Source of the DNA: Streptomyces xanthii
GTDB lineage: Bacteria > Actinomycetota > Actinomycetes > Streptomycetales > Streptomycetaceae
Direction of reading: 5' to 3'
DNA length: 64,000 nt
NCBI RefSeq assembly: GCF_014621695.1
Contig: NZ_CP061281.1
Span: forward strand, 4,278,001 to 4,342,000
Positions 25,236 to 35,121 of this stretch are shown in pieces; within the stretch, counting starts at the first letter, position 1, and the number at the start of each line of letters is the position of its first letter. The translations under genes and the position numbers were made by a program. The notes below the pieces were generated by a model that was not told where the DNA came from, did no database searches, and was given only the letters and a program-made list of their open reading frames with translations.

Positions 25236-26243
25236 ATGGGTCCCCATCCTGCGGTCGCGGCGATACGCCTGGCGGTCCGCCGCGTCCTCCACGACATCCT
25301 CGACACGCAACCCCAACCACCCGCGGGTGACCGGCCGTTGGTCCTGGTCGCCTGCTCCGGCGGCGCCGACTCCATGGCGCTCGCCTCGGCCCTCGCCTTC
25401 GAAGCACCCAAACTCGGCGTCCGCGCCGGCGGCATCACCGTCGACCACCGCCTCCAGCCCGGCTCCGACGTCCGCGCCGAGGACGTCGTCCTGCGCCTGA
25501 CCTCGCTCGGCCTGACCCCCGCCGAGTCCGTCGCCGTCGACGTGGGCCGCGCCGGCGGGCCCGAGGCCGCCGCCCGCGACGCCCGCTACGGCGCCCTCGA
25601 CGCCGCGGCCGAGCGCCACGGCGCCGCCGCCGTCCTGCTCGGCCACACCCGCGACGACCAGGCCGAGACCGTCCTGCTCGGCCTCGCCCGCGGCTCCGGC
25701 ATCCGCTCCCTGTCCGGAATGGCCGCGGTCTCGGGGGCCGCCGGCCGTTACCGGCGCCCCTTCCTCGGCCTCGACCGGCAGACCGCCCGCAAGGCCTGCC
25801 TCGTGCAGCACCTGCCCGTCTGGGACGACCCGCACAACACCGATCCGGCCTACACCCGCTCCCGGCTGCGCCACGAGGGACTGCCCGCCCTGGAGAAGGC
25901 GCTCGGCAAGGGCGTCGTCGAGGCGCTCGCCCGGACGGCCCAGTTGTCCCGGGACGACGCGGACGCGCTGGACGCGTGGGCGCAGCAGGCCGCCCAGACC
26001 GTACGGGACGCGGCCGGGCTCCTCGAATGCGCCAAGCTCTACGCGCTGCCGCCCGCCGTACGCCGCCGCATCCTGCGCAGGGCGGCCATCGAGGCCGGCG
26101 CTCCCGCGGGTGCCCTCTTCGCCCGCCACATCGAAGAGGTCGACCGCCTGATCACCGGCTGGCGCGGCCAGGGGGAGATCAATCTCCCGGGCAAAGTCGT
26201 CGCCCAGCGTCAGGGTGGCAGACTGGTCATCCGGCAAGGCTGA
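25236..26243 (+). CDS. tilS: tRNA(Ile)-lysidine synthetase
   Basis: 335 residues. PP-loop ATPase motif SGGADS at residues 41-46, followed by the TilS signatures [24 protein letters not shown] and WDDPHNTD. It converts cytidine 34 of the CAU-anticodon isoleucine tRNA to lysidine, an essential decoding step. ATG 25236 has AAGGGAA nine nt upstream. The gap of 237 bp before it contains promoter-like sequence. It is followed by hpt and ftsH, the usual order. Confidence 0.95.
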   Translation: MGPHPAVAAIRLAVRRVLHDILDTQPQPPAGDRPLVLVACSGGADSMALASALAFEAPKLGVRAGGITVDHRLQPGSDVRAEDVVLRLTSLGLTPAESVAVDVGRAGGPEAAARDARYGALDAAAERHGAAAVLLGHTRDDQAETVLLGLARGSGIRSLSGMAAVSGAAGRYRRPFLGLDRQTARKACLVQHLPVWDDPHNTDPAYTRSRLRHEGLPALEKALGKGVVEALARTAQLSRDDADALDAWAQQAAQTVRDAAGLLECAKLYALPPAVRRRILRRAAIEAGAPAGALFARHIEEVDRLITGWRGQGEINLPGKVVAQRQGGRLVIRQG

Positions 26244-26287
26244 CTCGGCGGCTCACGTCGCGGCGGCCGGTGGGACGACCGAAAGTG

Positions 26288-26848
26288 ATGCGGGTGGACG
26301 CGAAAGACATGGGCACCGACCTTCAGTCGGTGCTCATCACCAAGGAAGAGATCGACGCGAAGCTGGCCGAGCTGGCCGCGAAGGTCGACGCGGAGTACGC
26401 GGGCAAGGACCTGCTGATCGTCGGGGTCCTCAAGGGCGCCGTGATGGTCATGGCGGACCTGGCTCGCGCCCTGTCCACCCCCGTCACGATGGACTGGATG
26501 GCGGTGTCCTCGTACGGCGCGGGCACGCAGTCCTCCGGCGTCGTGCGGATCCTCAAGGACCTCGACACCGACATCAAGGGCAAGCACGTCCTGATCGTCG
26601 AGGACATCATCGACTCGGGCCTGACCCTGTCGTGGCTGCTGACCAACCTGGGCTCCCGCGAGCCCGCCTCCCTCGAGGTGTGCACGCTGCTGCGCAAGCC
26701 CGAGGCGGCCAAGGTCGACATCGACGTGAAGTGGGTCGGCTTCGACATCCCGAACGAGTTCGTGGTCGGCTACGGCCTCGACTACGCGGAGAAGTACCGG
26801 AACCTGCCGTTCGTCGGCACGCTCGCTCCGCACGTCTACGGCGGCTGA
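26288..26848 (+). CDS. hpt: Hypoxanthine phosphoribosyltransferase
   Basis: 186 residues. Purine salvage enzyme transferring ribose phosphate from PRPP to hypoxanthine or guanine. The PRPP loop is [17 protein letters not shown]; the base site includes [24 protein letters not shown] 26288 matches the conserved N-terminus [13 protein letters not shown], though the ribosome binding site is weak and GTG 26285 is possible. It lies 44 bp after tilS, probably co-transcribed. Confidence 0.95.
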   Translation: MRVDAKDMGTDLQSVLITKEEIDAKLAELAAKVDAEYAGKDLLIVGVLKGAVMVMADLARALSTPVTMDWMAVSSYGAGTQSSGVVRILKDLDTDIKGKHVLIVEDIIDSGLTLSWLLTNLGSREPASLEVCTLLRKPEAAKVDIDVKWVGFDIPNEFVVGYGLDYAEKYRNLPFVGTLAPHVYGG

Positions 26849-26970
26849 GCGCCCGTCAGCGCTCGTCGCGGCGGCGGGAACCCTCAGGGGATTCCCGCCG
26901 TTGGAGCATGCGAGGGGCAGATTCTCGGTCGTCCCCTGCGGCGTCGGGTGACAATGCTGGGGTACCGTCC

Positions 26971-26985
26971 GAAGAACAGTTCTTC
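26971..26985. promoter_or_regulatory. Palindrome upstream of ftsH
   Basis: GAAGAACAGTTCTTC is a perfect 7-1-7 inverted repeat, followed by two direct copies of CTTCAAACAG. It lies 69 bp before the chosen ftsH start. It does not match LexA (GAAC-N4-GTTC) because the spacer is one base. Likely an operator; the protein is unknown. Confidence 0.5.
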
Positions 26986-27053
26986 AAACAGCTTCAAACA
27001 GCCTTATCAAACTCACTATGGCAGGAGGGACGGGGCGGCATCGCTCCGTATGG

Positions 27054-29075
27054 ATGGACGTGAAGCGATACTTCCGTGGGCCGGTCATGTGGATCGTGCT
27101 GGCCGTCCTTGCCGTGGTCGTGTTGATGCAGGTCGTCGGTTCGTCCGGCGGCTACAAGACGGTGGACACCGGCCAGGTCATTCAGGCCATCGACCAGGAC
27201 AAGGTGAAGCAGGCCAAGCTCACCACCGGCGATGAGAACAACATCAAGATCGAGCTGAAGGACGGCCAGAAGCTCAAGGGCGAGGACGGCAGCAAGTTCC
27301 AGGCGAGCTACATCGGCGACCAGGGCGTCGACGTGGCCAAGGACCTGCAGGCCCGCTTCCAGGACAACAAGATCCCGGACGGGTACACCGTCTCCCCCGA
27401 GAAGCAGAACGCCTTCGTCGGCATTCTGATCACGCTGCTCCCCTTCATCCTGCTGCCCCTCATCTTCCTGTTCCTGATGAATCAGATGCAGGGCGGCGGC
27501 TCGAAGGTCATGAACTTCGGCAAGTCCAAGGCGAAGCTCATCACCAAGGACACCCCGAAGACGACGTTCGCCGACGTCGCGGGTTCGGACGAGGCCGTCG
27601 AGGAGCTCCACGAGATCAAGGAGTTCCTGCAGGAGCCGGCCAAGTTCCAGGCCGTGGGCGCCAAGATCCCCAAGGGTGTGCTGCTGTACGGCCCGCCCGG
27701 TACCGGTAAGACGCTGCTCGCGCGCGCCGTCGCCGGTGAGGCGGGCGTCCCGTTCTACTCGATCTCCGGTTCCGACTTCGTCGAGATGTTCGTCGGTGTC
27801 GGTGCCTCCCGTGTCCGCGACCTCTTCGAGCAGGCCAAGGCGAACGCTCCGGCGATCGTCTTCGTCGACGAGATCGACGCCGTCGGTCGGCATCGCGGTG
27901 CGGGTCTGGGCGGCGGTCACGACGAGCGCGAGCAGACGCTCAACCAGCTGCTCGTCGAGATGGACGGCTTCGACGTGAAGGGCGGCGTCATCCTGATCGC
28001 CGCCACGAACCGGCCGGACATCCTCGACCCGGCGCTGCTGCGTCCCGGCCGTTTCGACCGCCAGATCGCGGTCGACCGTCCGGACATGCAGGGCCGTCTG
28101 GAGATCCTCAAGGTCCACCAGAAGGGCAAGCCGGTCGCTCCGGACGTCGACCTGTCGGCCGTCGCCCGCCGCACCCCCGGCTTCACCGGTGCCGATCTGT
28201 CGAACGTGCTGAACGAGGCGGCCCTGCTGACCGCCCGCTCGGACAAGAAGCTGATCGACAACCACATGCTGGACGAGGCGATCGACCGTGTGGTCGCGGG
28301 CCCGCAGAAGCGGACCCGGATCATGTCGGACAAGGAGAAGAAGATCACCGCGTACCACGAGGGCGGTCACGCCCTGGTCGCGGCGGCTTCGCCGAACTCC
28401 GACCCGGTCCACAAGATCACGATCCTGTCCCGCGGCCGGGCCCTCGGCTACACGATGGTGCTCCCGGACGAGGACAAGTACTCGACCACGCGCAACGAGA
28501 TGCTCGACCAGCTCGCCTACATGCTGGGCGGGCGCGCGGCCGAGGAGCTCGTCTTCCACGACCCGACCACGGGCGCGGCGAACGACATCGAGAAGGCCAC
28601 CGCCACGGCCCGTGCCATGGTCACGCAGTACGGCATGACCGAGCGGCTCGGCGCGATCAAGTTCGGCGGCGACAACACGGAGCCGTTCCTCGGCCGGGAG
28701 ATGGCGCACCAGCGCGACTACTCGGAAGAGGTCGCGGCGCTCGTCGACGAAGAGGTCAAGAAGCTCATCGAGACGGCGCACAACGAGGCCTGGGAGATCC
28801 TCGTCGAGAACCGCGACGTTCTCGACAACCTGGTCCTCGCGCTGCTGGAGAAGGAGACGCTGAACAAGGAGCAGATCGCCGAGATCTTCGCTCCGATCGT
28901 GAAGCGCCCGGCCCGCCCCGCGTGGACCGGCTCCTCCCGCCGCACTCCCTCGACCCGCCCGCCGGTGCTCTCCCCCAAGGAGCTGTCGCTGACGAACGGG
29001 GCGAACGGGGCCACCCCCGCCATCGAGTCCACCACCCCGGTGGACACGGTCAAGGAGGAGCGCCCCGAGAGCTGA
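27054..29075 (+). CDS. ftsH: ATP-dependent zinc metalloprotease FtsH
   Basis: 673 residues from ATG 27054. Two membrane segments (about 11-29 and 121-142) flank an external domain. The AAA+ module has Walker A GPPGTGKT (213-220), Walker [12 protein letters not shown] and the second region of homology RPGRFDRQI. The protease domain has HEGGH near residue 435. It degrades membrane and short-lived cytosolic proteins. ATG 27018 is an in-frame alternative that adds 12 residues, but it also lacks a ribosome binding site. The Thr/Pro-rich C-terminal tail is typical of actinobacteria. Confidence 0.95.
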   Translation: MDVKRYFRGPVMWIVLAVLAVVVLMQVVGSSGGYKTVDTGQVIQAIDQDKVKQAKLTTGDENNIKIELKDGQKLKGEDGSKFQASYIGDQGVDVAKDLQARFQDNKIPDGYTVSPEKQNAFVGILITLLPFILLPLIFLFLMNQMQGGGSKVMNFGKSKAKLITKDTPKTTFADVAGSDEAVEELHEIKEFLQEPAKFQAVGAKIPKGVLLYGPPGTGKTLLARAVAGEAGVPFYSISGSDFVEMFVGVGASRVRDLFEQAKANAPAIVFVDEIDAVGRHRGAGLGGGHDEREQTLNQLLVEMDGFDVKGGVILIAATNRPDILDPALLRPGRFDRQIAVDRPDMQGRLEILKVHQKGKPVAPDVDLSAVARRTPGFTGADLSNVLNEAALLTARSDKKLIDNHMLDEAIDRVVAGPQKRTRIMSDKEKKITAYHEGGHALVAAASPNSDPVHKITILSRGRALGYTMVLPDEDKYSTTRNEMLDQLAYMLGGRAAEELVFHDPTTGAANDIEKATATARAMVTQYGMTERLGAIKFGGDNTEPFLGREMAHQRDYSEEVAALVDEEVKKLIETAHNEAWEILVENRDVLDNLVLALLEKETLNKEQIAEIFAPIVKRPARPAWTGSSRRTPSTRPPVLSPKELSLTNGANGATPAIESTTPVDTVKEERPES

Positions 29076-29110
29076 CCGGGCCCCGGTGCCCGGGACAGCC
29101 CCGGAATGCA

Positions 29111-29154
29111 GGCCGCGTCCCCCACGCTTTACGGTGTGGGGGACGCGGCCTTTT
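29111..29154 (+). terminator. Rho-independent terminator after ftsH
   Basis: GGCCGCGTCCCCCAC (29111-29125) pairs perfectly with 29136-29150 around a 10-nt loop and is followed by TTTT. It stands 35 bp after the ftsH stop and 46 bp before folE, so folE probably depends on partial read-through or its own promoter. Confidence 0.85.
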
Positions 29155-29200
29155 CGTGGACACGGGCCGCGTCGGACATCCGTTTGAGGAAGAGGCACAG

Positions 29201-29806
29201 ATGACCGACCCGGTGACGCTGCACGGTGAGGGCCCGATCGGCGAGTTCGACGAGAAGCGGGCCGAGAACGCCGTACGCGAACTGCTCATCGCGGTCGGCG
29301 AGGACCCGGACCGCGAGGGCCTGCGGGAGACGCCGGCGCGGGTCGCCCGAGCGTACAAGGAGATATTCGCGGGTCTGTGGCAGCAGCCCGAGGACGTGCT
29401 GACGACGACGTTCGACCTGGGGCACGACGAGATGGTCCTGGTGAAGGACATCGAGATCATCTCGAGCTGCGAGCACCACCTCGTGCCGTTCGTGGGCGTC
29501 GCGCACGTCGGGTACATCCCGTCGGCGGACGGCAAGATCACCGGCCTGTCCAAGCTGGCCCGGCTCGCCGACGTCTATGCCCGCCGTCCGCAGGTGCAGG
29601 AGCGGCTCACCACGCAGATCGCGGACTCCCTGATGGAGATCCTGGAGCCGCGCGGCGTCATCGTCGTCGTCGAGTGCGAGCACATGTGCATGACGATGCG
29701 GGGCGTGCGCAAGCCCGGCGCGAAGACGATCACCTCGGCGGTCCGCGGGCAGCTGCGCGACCCCGCCACGCGCAACGAGGCGATGAGCCTCATCATGGCG
29801 CGCTAG
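29201..29806 (+). CDS. folE: GTP cyclohydrolase I
   Basis: 201 residues. First enzyme of folate/tetrahydrobiopterin synthesis, converting GTP to dihydroneopterin triphosphate. Zinc ligands are visible in [10 protein letters not shown] and [32 protein letters not shown] is the family core. GAGGAAGAGG precedes ATG 29201. Later steps of the pathway (folP, folB, folK) are encoded on the opposite strand just downstream. Confidence 0.97.
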   Translation: MTDPVTLHGEGPIGEFDEKRAENAVRELLIAVGEDPDREGLRETPARVARAYKEIFAGLWQQPEDVLTTTFDLGHDEMVLVKDIEIISSCEHHLVPFVGVAHVGYIPSADGKITGLSKLARLADVYARRPQVQERLTTQIADSLMEILEPRGVIVVVECEHMCMTMRGVRKPGAKTITSAVRGQLRDPATRNEAMSLIMAR

Positions 29807-29844
29807 GCGCTAGGCGCTAGGCGCTGGGCGCTGGACGCTGGGCG
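29800..29844. repeat. Heptanucleotide tandem repeat at folE stop
   Basis: GGCGCTA/GGCGCTG is repeated about six times, beginning at the folE stop. Since 7 is not a multiple of 3, the TAGs at 29804, 29811 and 29818 fall in all three frames. Confidence 0.75.
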
Positions 29845-29845
29845 G

Positions 29846-30331
29846 TCAGGTGGTGGGGGCGGTGCCCTTCGTGTCGTCGTCGTCCTCCGGGAGCCGGCAG
29901 ACGTGCTGGAGGAACAGGGCCGCGGCGATCACGCCGATGCCCGCGACGACGGAGAAGCCGGCGTAGATCGCCTGGTCCCGGCGGGGCGCCACGTCCAGGT
30001 GCTCCAGCAGGAACGCGAACGTGCCGCCGTACATCCCGGAGACGAGCGCGGCGACCAGGGCGCTGGCCTGGCCGAAGACGAGGGCGCGGGCGGCCATCAT
30101 GGGGTCGACACCGCGCGCGTCGGGGACCCGGGCGCGCTGGGCCTTCAGCCGGGAGCGGATGGAGAGCGCCGTCGCCAGCAGGACGATGGCGATGAGGGCG
30201 AGGACGACGGGGGCGGCCGGGGGGACGCGGGGCAGCGTGCCCACCGCGTTCCACAGCCGGGCGCCCGCCCAGGACAGGACGCCCGCCACCACGAAGAGCC
30301 CGGCGAGCGTCCTGATCCGCAGTTGCTTCAT
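29846..30331 (-). CDS. DUF3180 domain-containing membrane protein
   Basis: 161 residues with four predicted membrane helices (about 9-28, 41-58, 84-102, 118-138). It matches the actinobacterial DUF3180 family, which regularly follows folK, as here. Function unknown. AAGGG lies 11 nt before ATG 30331. The MITE-like element at 30394-30476 separates it from folK, so transcription from the fol genes may be reduced. Confidence 0.85.
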   Translation of the reverse strand: MKQLRIRTLAGLFVVAGVLSWAGARLWNAVGTLPRVPPAAPVVLALIAIVLLATALSIRSRLKAQRARVPDARGVDPMMAARALVFGQASALVAALVSGMYGGTFAFLLEHLDVAPRRDQAIYAGFSVVAGIGVIAAALFLQHVCRLPEDDDDTKGTAPTT

Positions 30332-30393
30332 CCCCGTGGTCGCCCTTCAGATGTCTACGGCCGTCCACGACCGCCTGGCTGCGGCCGTGTCCG

Positions 30394-30476
30394 CTAGGCC
30401 GTGTCTTCAAACTCCCGTCGTCGCCCGGAGGGCGGCTTCGCCGTGGAGCAGGCGGGAGTTTGAAGACACGGCCTAG
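30394..30476. mobile_element. MITE-like palindromic element, short copy
   Basis: 83 bp flanked by CTAG with perfect 24-bp terminal inverted repeats (30394-30417 and 30453-30476; core GTGTCTTCAAACTCCCG). CTAG is the preferred target duplication of IS5-type transposases. Carries no gene. Starts 10 bp after the folK stop. Related to the longer copy at 47554-47732. Confidence 0.8.
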
Positions 30477-30486
30477 ACCCTAACGA

Positions 30487-31086
30487 TTACTCGGGCAGCC
30501 GGAGTTCCAGGTCGGCGCGCGGGGCGATGCCCTCGCGGGTGACCTCGGCGAGCAGGTCGGCGACGGGGCCGCGGCCGGGCAGCTGGGCCTCCGGCTCCAC
30601 GTCGTACCAGGGGGCGAGCACGAAGGCGCGCTCGTGGGCCCGCGGGTGAGGGAGCGTGAGCACCGGGTCGTCCGAGACGACGTCCGCGTAGGCAACGATG
30701 TCCACGTCGATCGTCCGCGGGCCCCAGCGCTCGTCCCGCACGCGGTGGAAGGCCTCCTCGACCGCGTGGGCGCGCTCGAGCAGCGAGGACGGCGGCAGGG
30801 TCGTCTTCAGGATCACCACCGCGTTGAAGTACGAGGGCTGGGAGCCGGGGTCGACGCCCCAGGGCGCCGTCTCGTACACGGGGGAGACGGCTTTGACCCG
30901 GACGCCCGGGGTGTCCTCCAGGGCGTCCACGGCGCCCTGGAGGGTCTCCAGGCGGTTGCCCAGGTTCGAGCCGAGGGAGAGCACCGCGCGCTTGGGGTTC
31001 GACAGCGTGCTGTCGGCCGCGTCGACCTGCTCGACCACGGAGGCCGGCACCGGCTGGACGGTCGGGTCGAACTGCGTCTTGTTCAT
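30487..31086 (-). CDS. folK: 2-amino-4-hydroxy-6-hydroxymethyldihydropteridine diphosphokinase
   Basis: 199 residues. HPPK, the step before dihydropteroate synthase. SLGSNLGNRLETLQ and VYETAPWG are at the N-terminus of the domain, with RWGPRTIDVDIVAYADV and LPHPRAHERAFVLAPW in the active site. An unusual ~30-residue N-terminal extension precedes it. ATG 31086 overlaps the folB stop as ATGA, so translation is coupled. Confidence 0.95.
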   Translation of the reverse strand: MNKTQFDPTVQPVPASVVEQVDAADSTLSNPKRAVLSLGSNLGNRLETLQGAVDALEDTPGVRVKAVSPVYETAPWGVDPGSQPSYFNAVVILKTTLPPSSLLERAHAVEEAFHRVRDERWGPRTIDVDIVAYADVVSDDPVLTLPHPRAHERAFVLAPWYDVEPEAQLPGRGPVADLLAEVTREGIAPRADLELRLPE

Positions 31087-31442
31087 ACTCGGCTCCGGGT
31101 GATGGTGACGGTCACGTCGTCGAAGGGCACGGTGATCGGCGCGTCCGGCTTGTGGACGCAGACCTCGACCTCCCGCACCCCCTCGTGCTTCAGGCACGTC
31201 TGGGCGATGCGCTCGGCGAGCGTCTCGATGAGGTCGACCGGCTCGCCCTCGACGACGGCCACGACCTCCTCCGCCACGATGCCGTAGTGCACGGTCTTCG
31301 CCAGGTCGTCGTCGGCCGCCGCCGCCCGGGTGTCGAGTCCGATCACCAGGTCCACGATGAAGGTCTGGCCCTCCTCGCGCTCCTTGGGGAAGACGCCATG
31401 GTGCCCTCGGGCCTTGAGGCCGCGCAGCGCGACACGATCCAC
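31083..31442 (-). CDS. folB: Dihydroneopterin aldolase
   Basis: 119 residues. Converts dihydroneopterin to 6-hydroxymethyl-dihydropterin. Family residues are in VDRVALRGLKARGHHGVFPKEREEGQ and VEGEPVDLIETLAERIAQ. GTG 31442 has GGAG eight nt upstream; the longer frame to 31535 covers promoter DNA. Stop overlaps the folK start. Confidence 0.94.
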   Translation of the reverse strand: MDRVALRGLKARGHHGVFPKEREEGQTFIVDLVIGLDTRAAAADDDLAKTVHYGIVAEEVVAVVEGEPVDLIETLAERIAQTCLKHEGVREVEVCVHKPDAPITVPFDDVTVTITRSRV

Positions 31443-31594
31443 GCGAATCACTCCTGCAGTCGTCGGTAGGAGCCGGTCCCATCGATGTGCGGTCGCTGCG
31501 CCGGCTCGTTCGAATCTACCTGCGCGCTCGGACATCGCTCGCCCGCGGGGGCTATGGACATCCGGCGGTCCGGCTGGTAGCCGCCCCTACCCAC

Positions 31595-31622
31595 GCGGGC
31601 CCGCGGCCAACCGCGGGCCCGC
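31595..31622. terminator. 12-bp hairpin between NTF2-like gene and folB
   Basis: GCGGGCCCGCGG (31595-31606), loop CCAA, then the perfect complement (31611-31622). It lies 31 bp after the NTF2-like stop and suggests that folB-folK have their own promoter in the gap 31443-31594. Confidence 0.7.
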
Positions 31623-31653
31623 AATTCCGGGGCTTTCCGAGCCGGGTACCCAC

Positions 31654-32232
31654 TCAGGCGGGTGAGCCGTCGTCGCCCAGGTTGCCGTCGATACCGCCGA
31701 TGCCGCCGCCCGGACCCTCGTCGAGCCGGCGGTCGATCTCCGCGTCGAGGTCCGACTCGTCCTCCGACTCGGCGAGGACCGGGGACGCGTGGTGGGACCA
31801 CAGCTTCCAGCCGTCACGGGTGCGCCGGAACACGTTCGTCGCGACGACACGCTGGCCGACGAGCGGGCCGAGCTCCTCGCCGCCCTCCGGCGCGGGGCCG
31901 CCGCTGAGGATGTTCTCGGTGCAGGTCACCAGGGCCGTGTCGGCGACCACGCTGATGTGCAGGTCGGTCAGGAAGAACTGGATGTACTCCGTGTTCGCCA
32001 TGATCAGCGCGTAGCTGCGCAGGACCTCGCCGCGTCCGGTGAGCACCGGCCAGCCCGGGTGGACGCAGCTGATCGAGGTGTCCTCGGCGTCGTCGGGGTC
32101 GGCGTCCTCGGCGTAGGCGACGTCCTCGGGGGCCAGCCACAGCGAGGTCAGTTCCTCGAAGTCGCCGCGCTCCAGGGCCTCGTAGAACGCGCGGTTGGCG
32201 TCGTCGACGGCCTGGATGTCGGTGTGGGTCAC
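31654..32232 (-). CDS. NTF2/SnoaL-like domain protein
   Basis: 192 residues. An N-terminal NTF2-like fold (DDANRAFYEALERGDFEELTSLW, then VLRSYALIM, RTRDGWKLWSHHASPV) is followed by an acidic and glycine-rich tail. Such a gene sits between folP and folB in many actinomycetes. Its function is not known. The GTG 32232 overlaps the folP stop (GTGA), so it is translationally coupled to folP. Confidence 0.86.
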   Translation of the reverse strand: MTHTDIQAVDDANRAFYEALERGDFEELTSLWLAPEDVAYAEDADPDDAEDTSISCVHPGWPVLTGRGEVLRSYALIMANTEYIQFFLTDLHISVVADTALVTCTENILSGGPAPEGGEELGPLVGQRVVATNVFRRTRDGWKLWSHHASPVLAESEDESDLDAEIDRRLDEGPGGGIGGIDGNLGDDGSPA

Positions 32233-33092
32233 AGGGCTCCCTCGACCGCGCGGGCGACGCGGACGGCGTCGGCGGTGGCCCGGACCTCGTGGACGCGGAC
32301 GGCCCAGGCGCCGGTGTGGGCGGCGATCGCGGAGACGGCGGCGGTGGCCGCGTCGCGCTCGCGGGCGGGCGGCGGGGCGCCCTGCCCGTCGGAGAGGACG
32401 TGGCCGAGGAACCGCTTGCGGGAGGCGGCGACCAGGACGGGGTGGCCGAGCGCGTGGAGGCGGTCGAGGTGGGCGAGGAGGGTCAGGTCGTGCCCGGCCT
32501 CCTTGGAGAAACCGAGGCCGGGGTCGACGACGATGCGGTCGGGCGCGATGCCCCCGGCTATGACGGCGTCGACACGCGCGCGGAGCTCGTCGACGACCTC
32601 CGAGACGACGTCCTCGTAGTGCCCGTGCACGGCGTCGCCCGCGAGGAGGCCGCGCCAGTGCATGACGACGAAGGGGGCGCCCGCGGCGGCGACGACGGGG
32701 ATCATCGCGGGGTCGGAGAGGCCGCCGCTCACGTCGTTGACCAGCGCGGCGCCCGCCGCCAGGGACTGCTCGGCGACCTTGGCGCGCATGGTGTCCACGG
32801 ACACGGTGACGCCCTCGGCGGCCAGGCCCCGCACGACGGGGATGACACGCTTGAGCTCCTCGTCCTCGTCCACGCGCGTGGCGCCGGGACGGGTCGACTC
32901 GCCGCCGACGTCGACGAGGTCGGCGCCCTGGGCGACCAGGTCGAGGCCGTGCTTGACCGCGCGGGTGGTGTCGAACCAGCGCCCGCCGTCGGAGAAGGAG
33001 TCGGGCGTCACATTGACGACTCCCATGACCGCGCAGCGGTCCCATGCAGGGAGATTGGCTACGTGGCCCCGGCGGACCTGCGACGTGCTCAT
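32229..33092 (-). CDS. folP: Dihydropteroate synthase
   Basis: 287 residues. Joins hydroxymethyl-dihydropterin pyrophosphate and p-aminobenzoate; the sulphonamide target. Loops are clear: MGVVNVTPDSFSDGGRWFD, GADLVDVGGESTRPGA, NDVSGGLSD, DPGLGFSKEAGHDLTLL and LVAASRKRFLG. ATG 33092 overlaps the stop of the upstream lysyltransferase-like gene (ATGA). Confidence 0.96.
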   Translation of the reverse strand: MSTSQVRRGHVANLPAWDRCAVMGVVNVTPDSFSDGGRWFDTTRAVKHGLDLVAQGADLVDVGGESTRPGATRVDEDEELKRVIPVVRGLAAEGVTVSVDTMRAKVAEQSLAAGAALVNDVSGGLSDPAMIPVVAAAGAPFVVMHWRGLLAGDAVHGHYEDVVSEVVDELRARVDAVIAGGIAPDRIVVDPGLGFSKEAGHDLTLLAHLDRLHALGHPVLVAASRKRFLGHVLSDGQGAPPPARERDAATAAVSAIAAHTGAWAVRVHEVRATADAVRVARAVEGAL

Positions 33093-34921
33093 GCTTCCAG
33101 CGTAGGGCTGTGCGGGGGATGCCTCGCGTCGCAGGGGTGAATTCCGGGGCGTCGGGGGCGGGGGAGGGTGATGAAGCCCTCGGCCTGCATCGCGGCCCAG
33201 CCGATGCGGGGGAGGTCGCGGGGGGAGCCGTAGACCACGAAGCGGGGTTCCCAGCGGGGGCGGAACTTGGCGTTGAACTTGTAGAGCGACTCGATCTGGA
33301 ACCAGCGGGACAGGAACACGAGCAGGCCGCGCCAGGCCCGCAGGACCGGACCCGCGCCGATCTTCTCGCCGCGGGCGAGGGCGGAGCGGAACATGGCGAA
33401 GTTGAGCGACACGCGCGCGATGCCGTGCCGCGGGGCGGCCTGGAGGGCGGTCACGATCAGCAGCTCGTTCATCCCCGGGTCGGCGGCGCGGTCGCGGCGC
33501 ATCAGGTCGAGGGAGACGCCGTCGGGCCCCCAGGGGACGAAGTGCAGGACGGCCTTCAGGTCTCCGTGGGGCCCCTGCGGGCCGCCGTCGGCGTCCGGGA
33601 CCTTGTGGGCCGTGGCGATCAGACAGTCGCCGTCGGCGGAGTCACCGATGCGGCCGAGCGCCATGGAGAAGCCCCGCTCGGTGTCCGTGCCGCGCCAGGC
33701 ATCGGCGGCGCGGCGGATCCGGTCCAGCTCGGCGGGGGACAGGTCACGGACGCGCCGGACGCGGGTCTCGTAGCCGGCGCGCTCGATCCGCTTCACCATC
33801 TGGCGGACATTGCGCATCGGCCGCCCCGCGAGGGAGAAATCCGCGACGTCCACCACCGCCTCGTCGCCCAGCTCCAGCGCGTCGAGCCCCGTCTCGCGGG
33901 TCCACACCTCGCCGCCGGTCTCGGAGCAGCCCATGACGGCCGGGGTCCAGGAGTGGGCCCGCGCCTCGTCCATGAAGCGCTCGATGGCGCCGGGCCAGGC
34001 CTCCACGTCCCCGACGGGGTCGCCGCCGGCGAGCATCACCCCGGACACGACGCGGTAGCAGACGGCCGCCTTGCCGCTCGGGGAGAACACGACGGCTTTG
34101 TCACGGCGCAGCGCGAAGTGGCCGAGCGAGTCCCGGGCGCCGTGCCGCTCCAGAAGGGCGCGCAGCCGGGCCTCGTCGTCCTCGGTGAGGCCCGCCGCCG
34201 GATGCTCGGGACGCAGCGCGAAGTAGATCGTGGTGAGCGCGGTGAGCATGCCGAGCGCGCCGAGGGAGAACGCGACCGTGGACGAGGTGCGGCCCGTGTA
34301 GTCCAGCGGTCCGTCGACGCCGAACAGCCCGTACAGGACGTGGGCCAGACGGTCCGCCAGACTCGGGTCGCCCGCGAGCTTGTCCGGGTGAGCGCTCACG
34401 ATCGCGAGGCCGAGCAGCAGCGAACCGGCGCCCATCACCACCAGGTTCGCCAGCGCGCGCCAGCGGCTGCGCGGGTCGGGCAGCGCGTCGAACTCGCCGC
34501 GGTGCCGGACGAGGAGCCACAGCAGGGCGAGCGGGATGACGACCCCCGCGAGCGAGTGCCGGTACGCGAACTGGGCGCAGGCGCCGAGCGGCAGGAGCAC
34601 CACGGTGGCCCGCCAGGCCCGCCGCTTGCGCCGCCGCAGCCCGTGCGCGAGCAGGAGCAGCAGGACGCCGCAGCTGAGCGCGAGGGCGGCCGCGTACGGG
34701 CCGAGGGTGCCCGGCAGGACCTGGGCGAGGGCGTGCATGCGGCTGTGCCGGAAACGCGGGAAGACGCCGGCCGCGACGTCGAGCAGCCCGACCAGGAGAC
34801 CCGCCCGCGCGATCCAGGCCGGCACCGACTCCGGGCGGGGTCCGCGCACCGCGCCGCGCACCACGCGCCCCAGCCGTCCCGGAACGGCGCCCCGGTTCCG
34901 CGCATCTATCCTGACGAACAT
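33089..34921 (-). CDS. Phosphatidylglycerol lysyltransferase domain protein (DUF2156, MprF/LysX-like)
   Basis: 610 residues. About six or seven membrane helices (residues 38-260) are followed by a cytoplasmic DUF2156 GNAT-like domain (about 280-585). Typical pieces are GDPVGDVEAWPGAIERFM, SLAGRPMRNVRQMVKRIERAGY and the end FNAKFRPRWEPRFVVY. MprF-type enzymes transfer lysine from Lys-tRNA to phosphatidylglycerol. Whether this one does, or uses another aminoacyl-tRNA, is not shown. Coupled to folP by a 4-bp overlap. Confidence 0.87.
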   Translation of the reverse strand: MFVRIDARNRGAVPGRLGRVVRGAVRGPRPESVPAWIARAGLLVGLLDVAAGVFPRFRHSRMHALAQVLPGTLGPYAAALALSCGVLLLLLAHGLRRRKRRAWRATVVLLPLGACAQFAYRHSLAGVVIPLALLWLLVRHRGEFDALPDPRSRWRALANLVVMGAGSLLLGLAIVSAHPDKLAGDPSLADRLAHVLYGLFGVDGPLDYTGRTSSTVAFSLGALGMLTALTTIYFALRPEHPAAGLTEDDEARLRALLERHGARDSLGHFALRRDKAVVFSPSGKAAVCYRVVSGVMLAGGDPVGDVEAWPGAIERFMDEARAHSWTPAVMGCSETGGEVWTRETGLDALELGDEAVVDVADFSLAGRPMRNVRQMVKRIERAGYETRVRRVRDLSPAELDRIRRAADAWRGTDTERGFSMALGRIGDSADGDCLIATAHKVPDADGGPQGPHGDLKAVLHFVPWGPDGVSLDLMRRDRAADPGMNELLIVTALQAAPRHGIARVSLNFAMFRSALARGEKIGAGPVLRAWRGLLVFLSRWFQIESLYKFNAKFRPRWEPRFVVYGSPRDLPRIGWAAMQAEGFITLPRPRRPGIHPCDARHPPHSPTLEA

Positions 34922-35121
34922 CGCATTTCCGTCGTTCTACGAGAAGCGTGAACGGATATCCATATCGGGCATCCGTGACGTGCGCCCTCTAGGACGGACG
35001 CATCGGGAAGCGGGTTCACTCCCACCCGGAAAAGAGCTGTAAAGGGTGAGGAAAGCAGGAGAAAAGCCGCTGCTCCGCACGGGGCGCCCCATCACGTCGA
35101 CGCGGAGGCGGAAGACAACCC

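Noticed and set aside
26971..26985. LexA/SOS box before ftsH
   Set aside because: The half sites GAAC/GTTC are separated by one base instead of four.
26994..29198. 734-residue minus-strand open frame
   Set aside because: Antisense of ftsH, whose protein is fully recognised.
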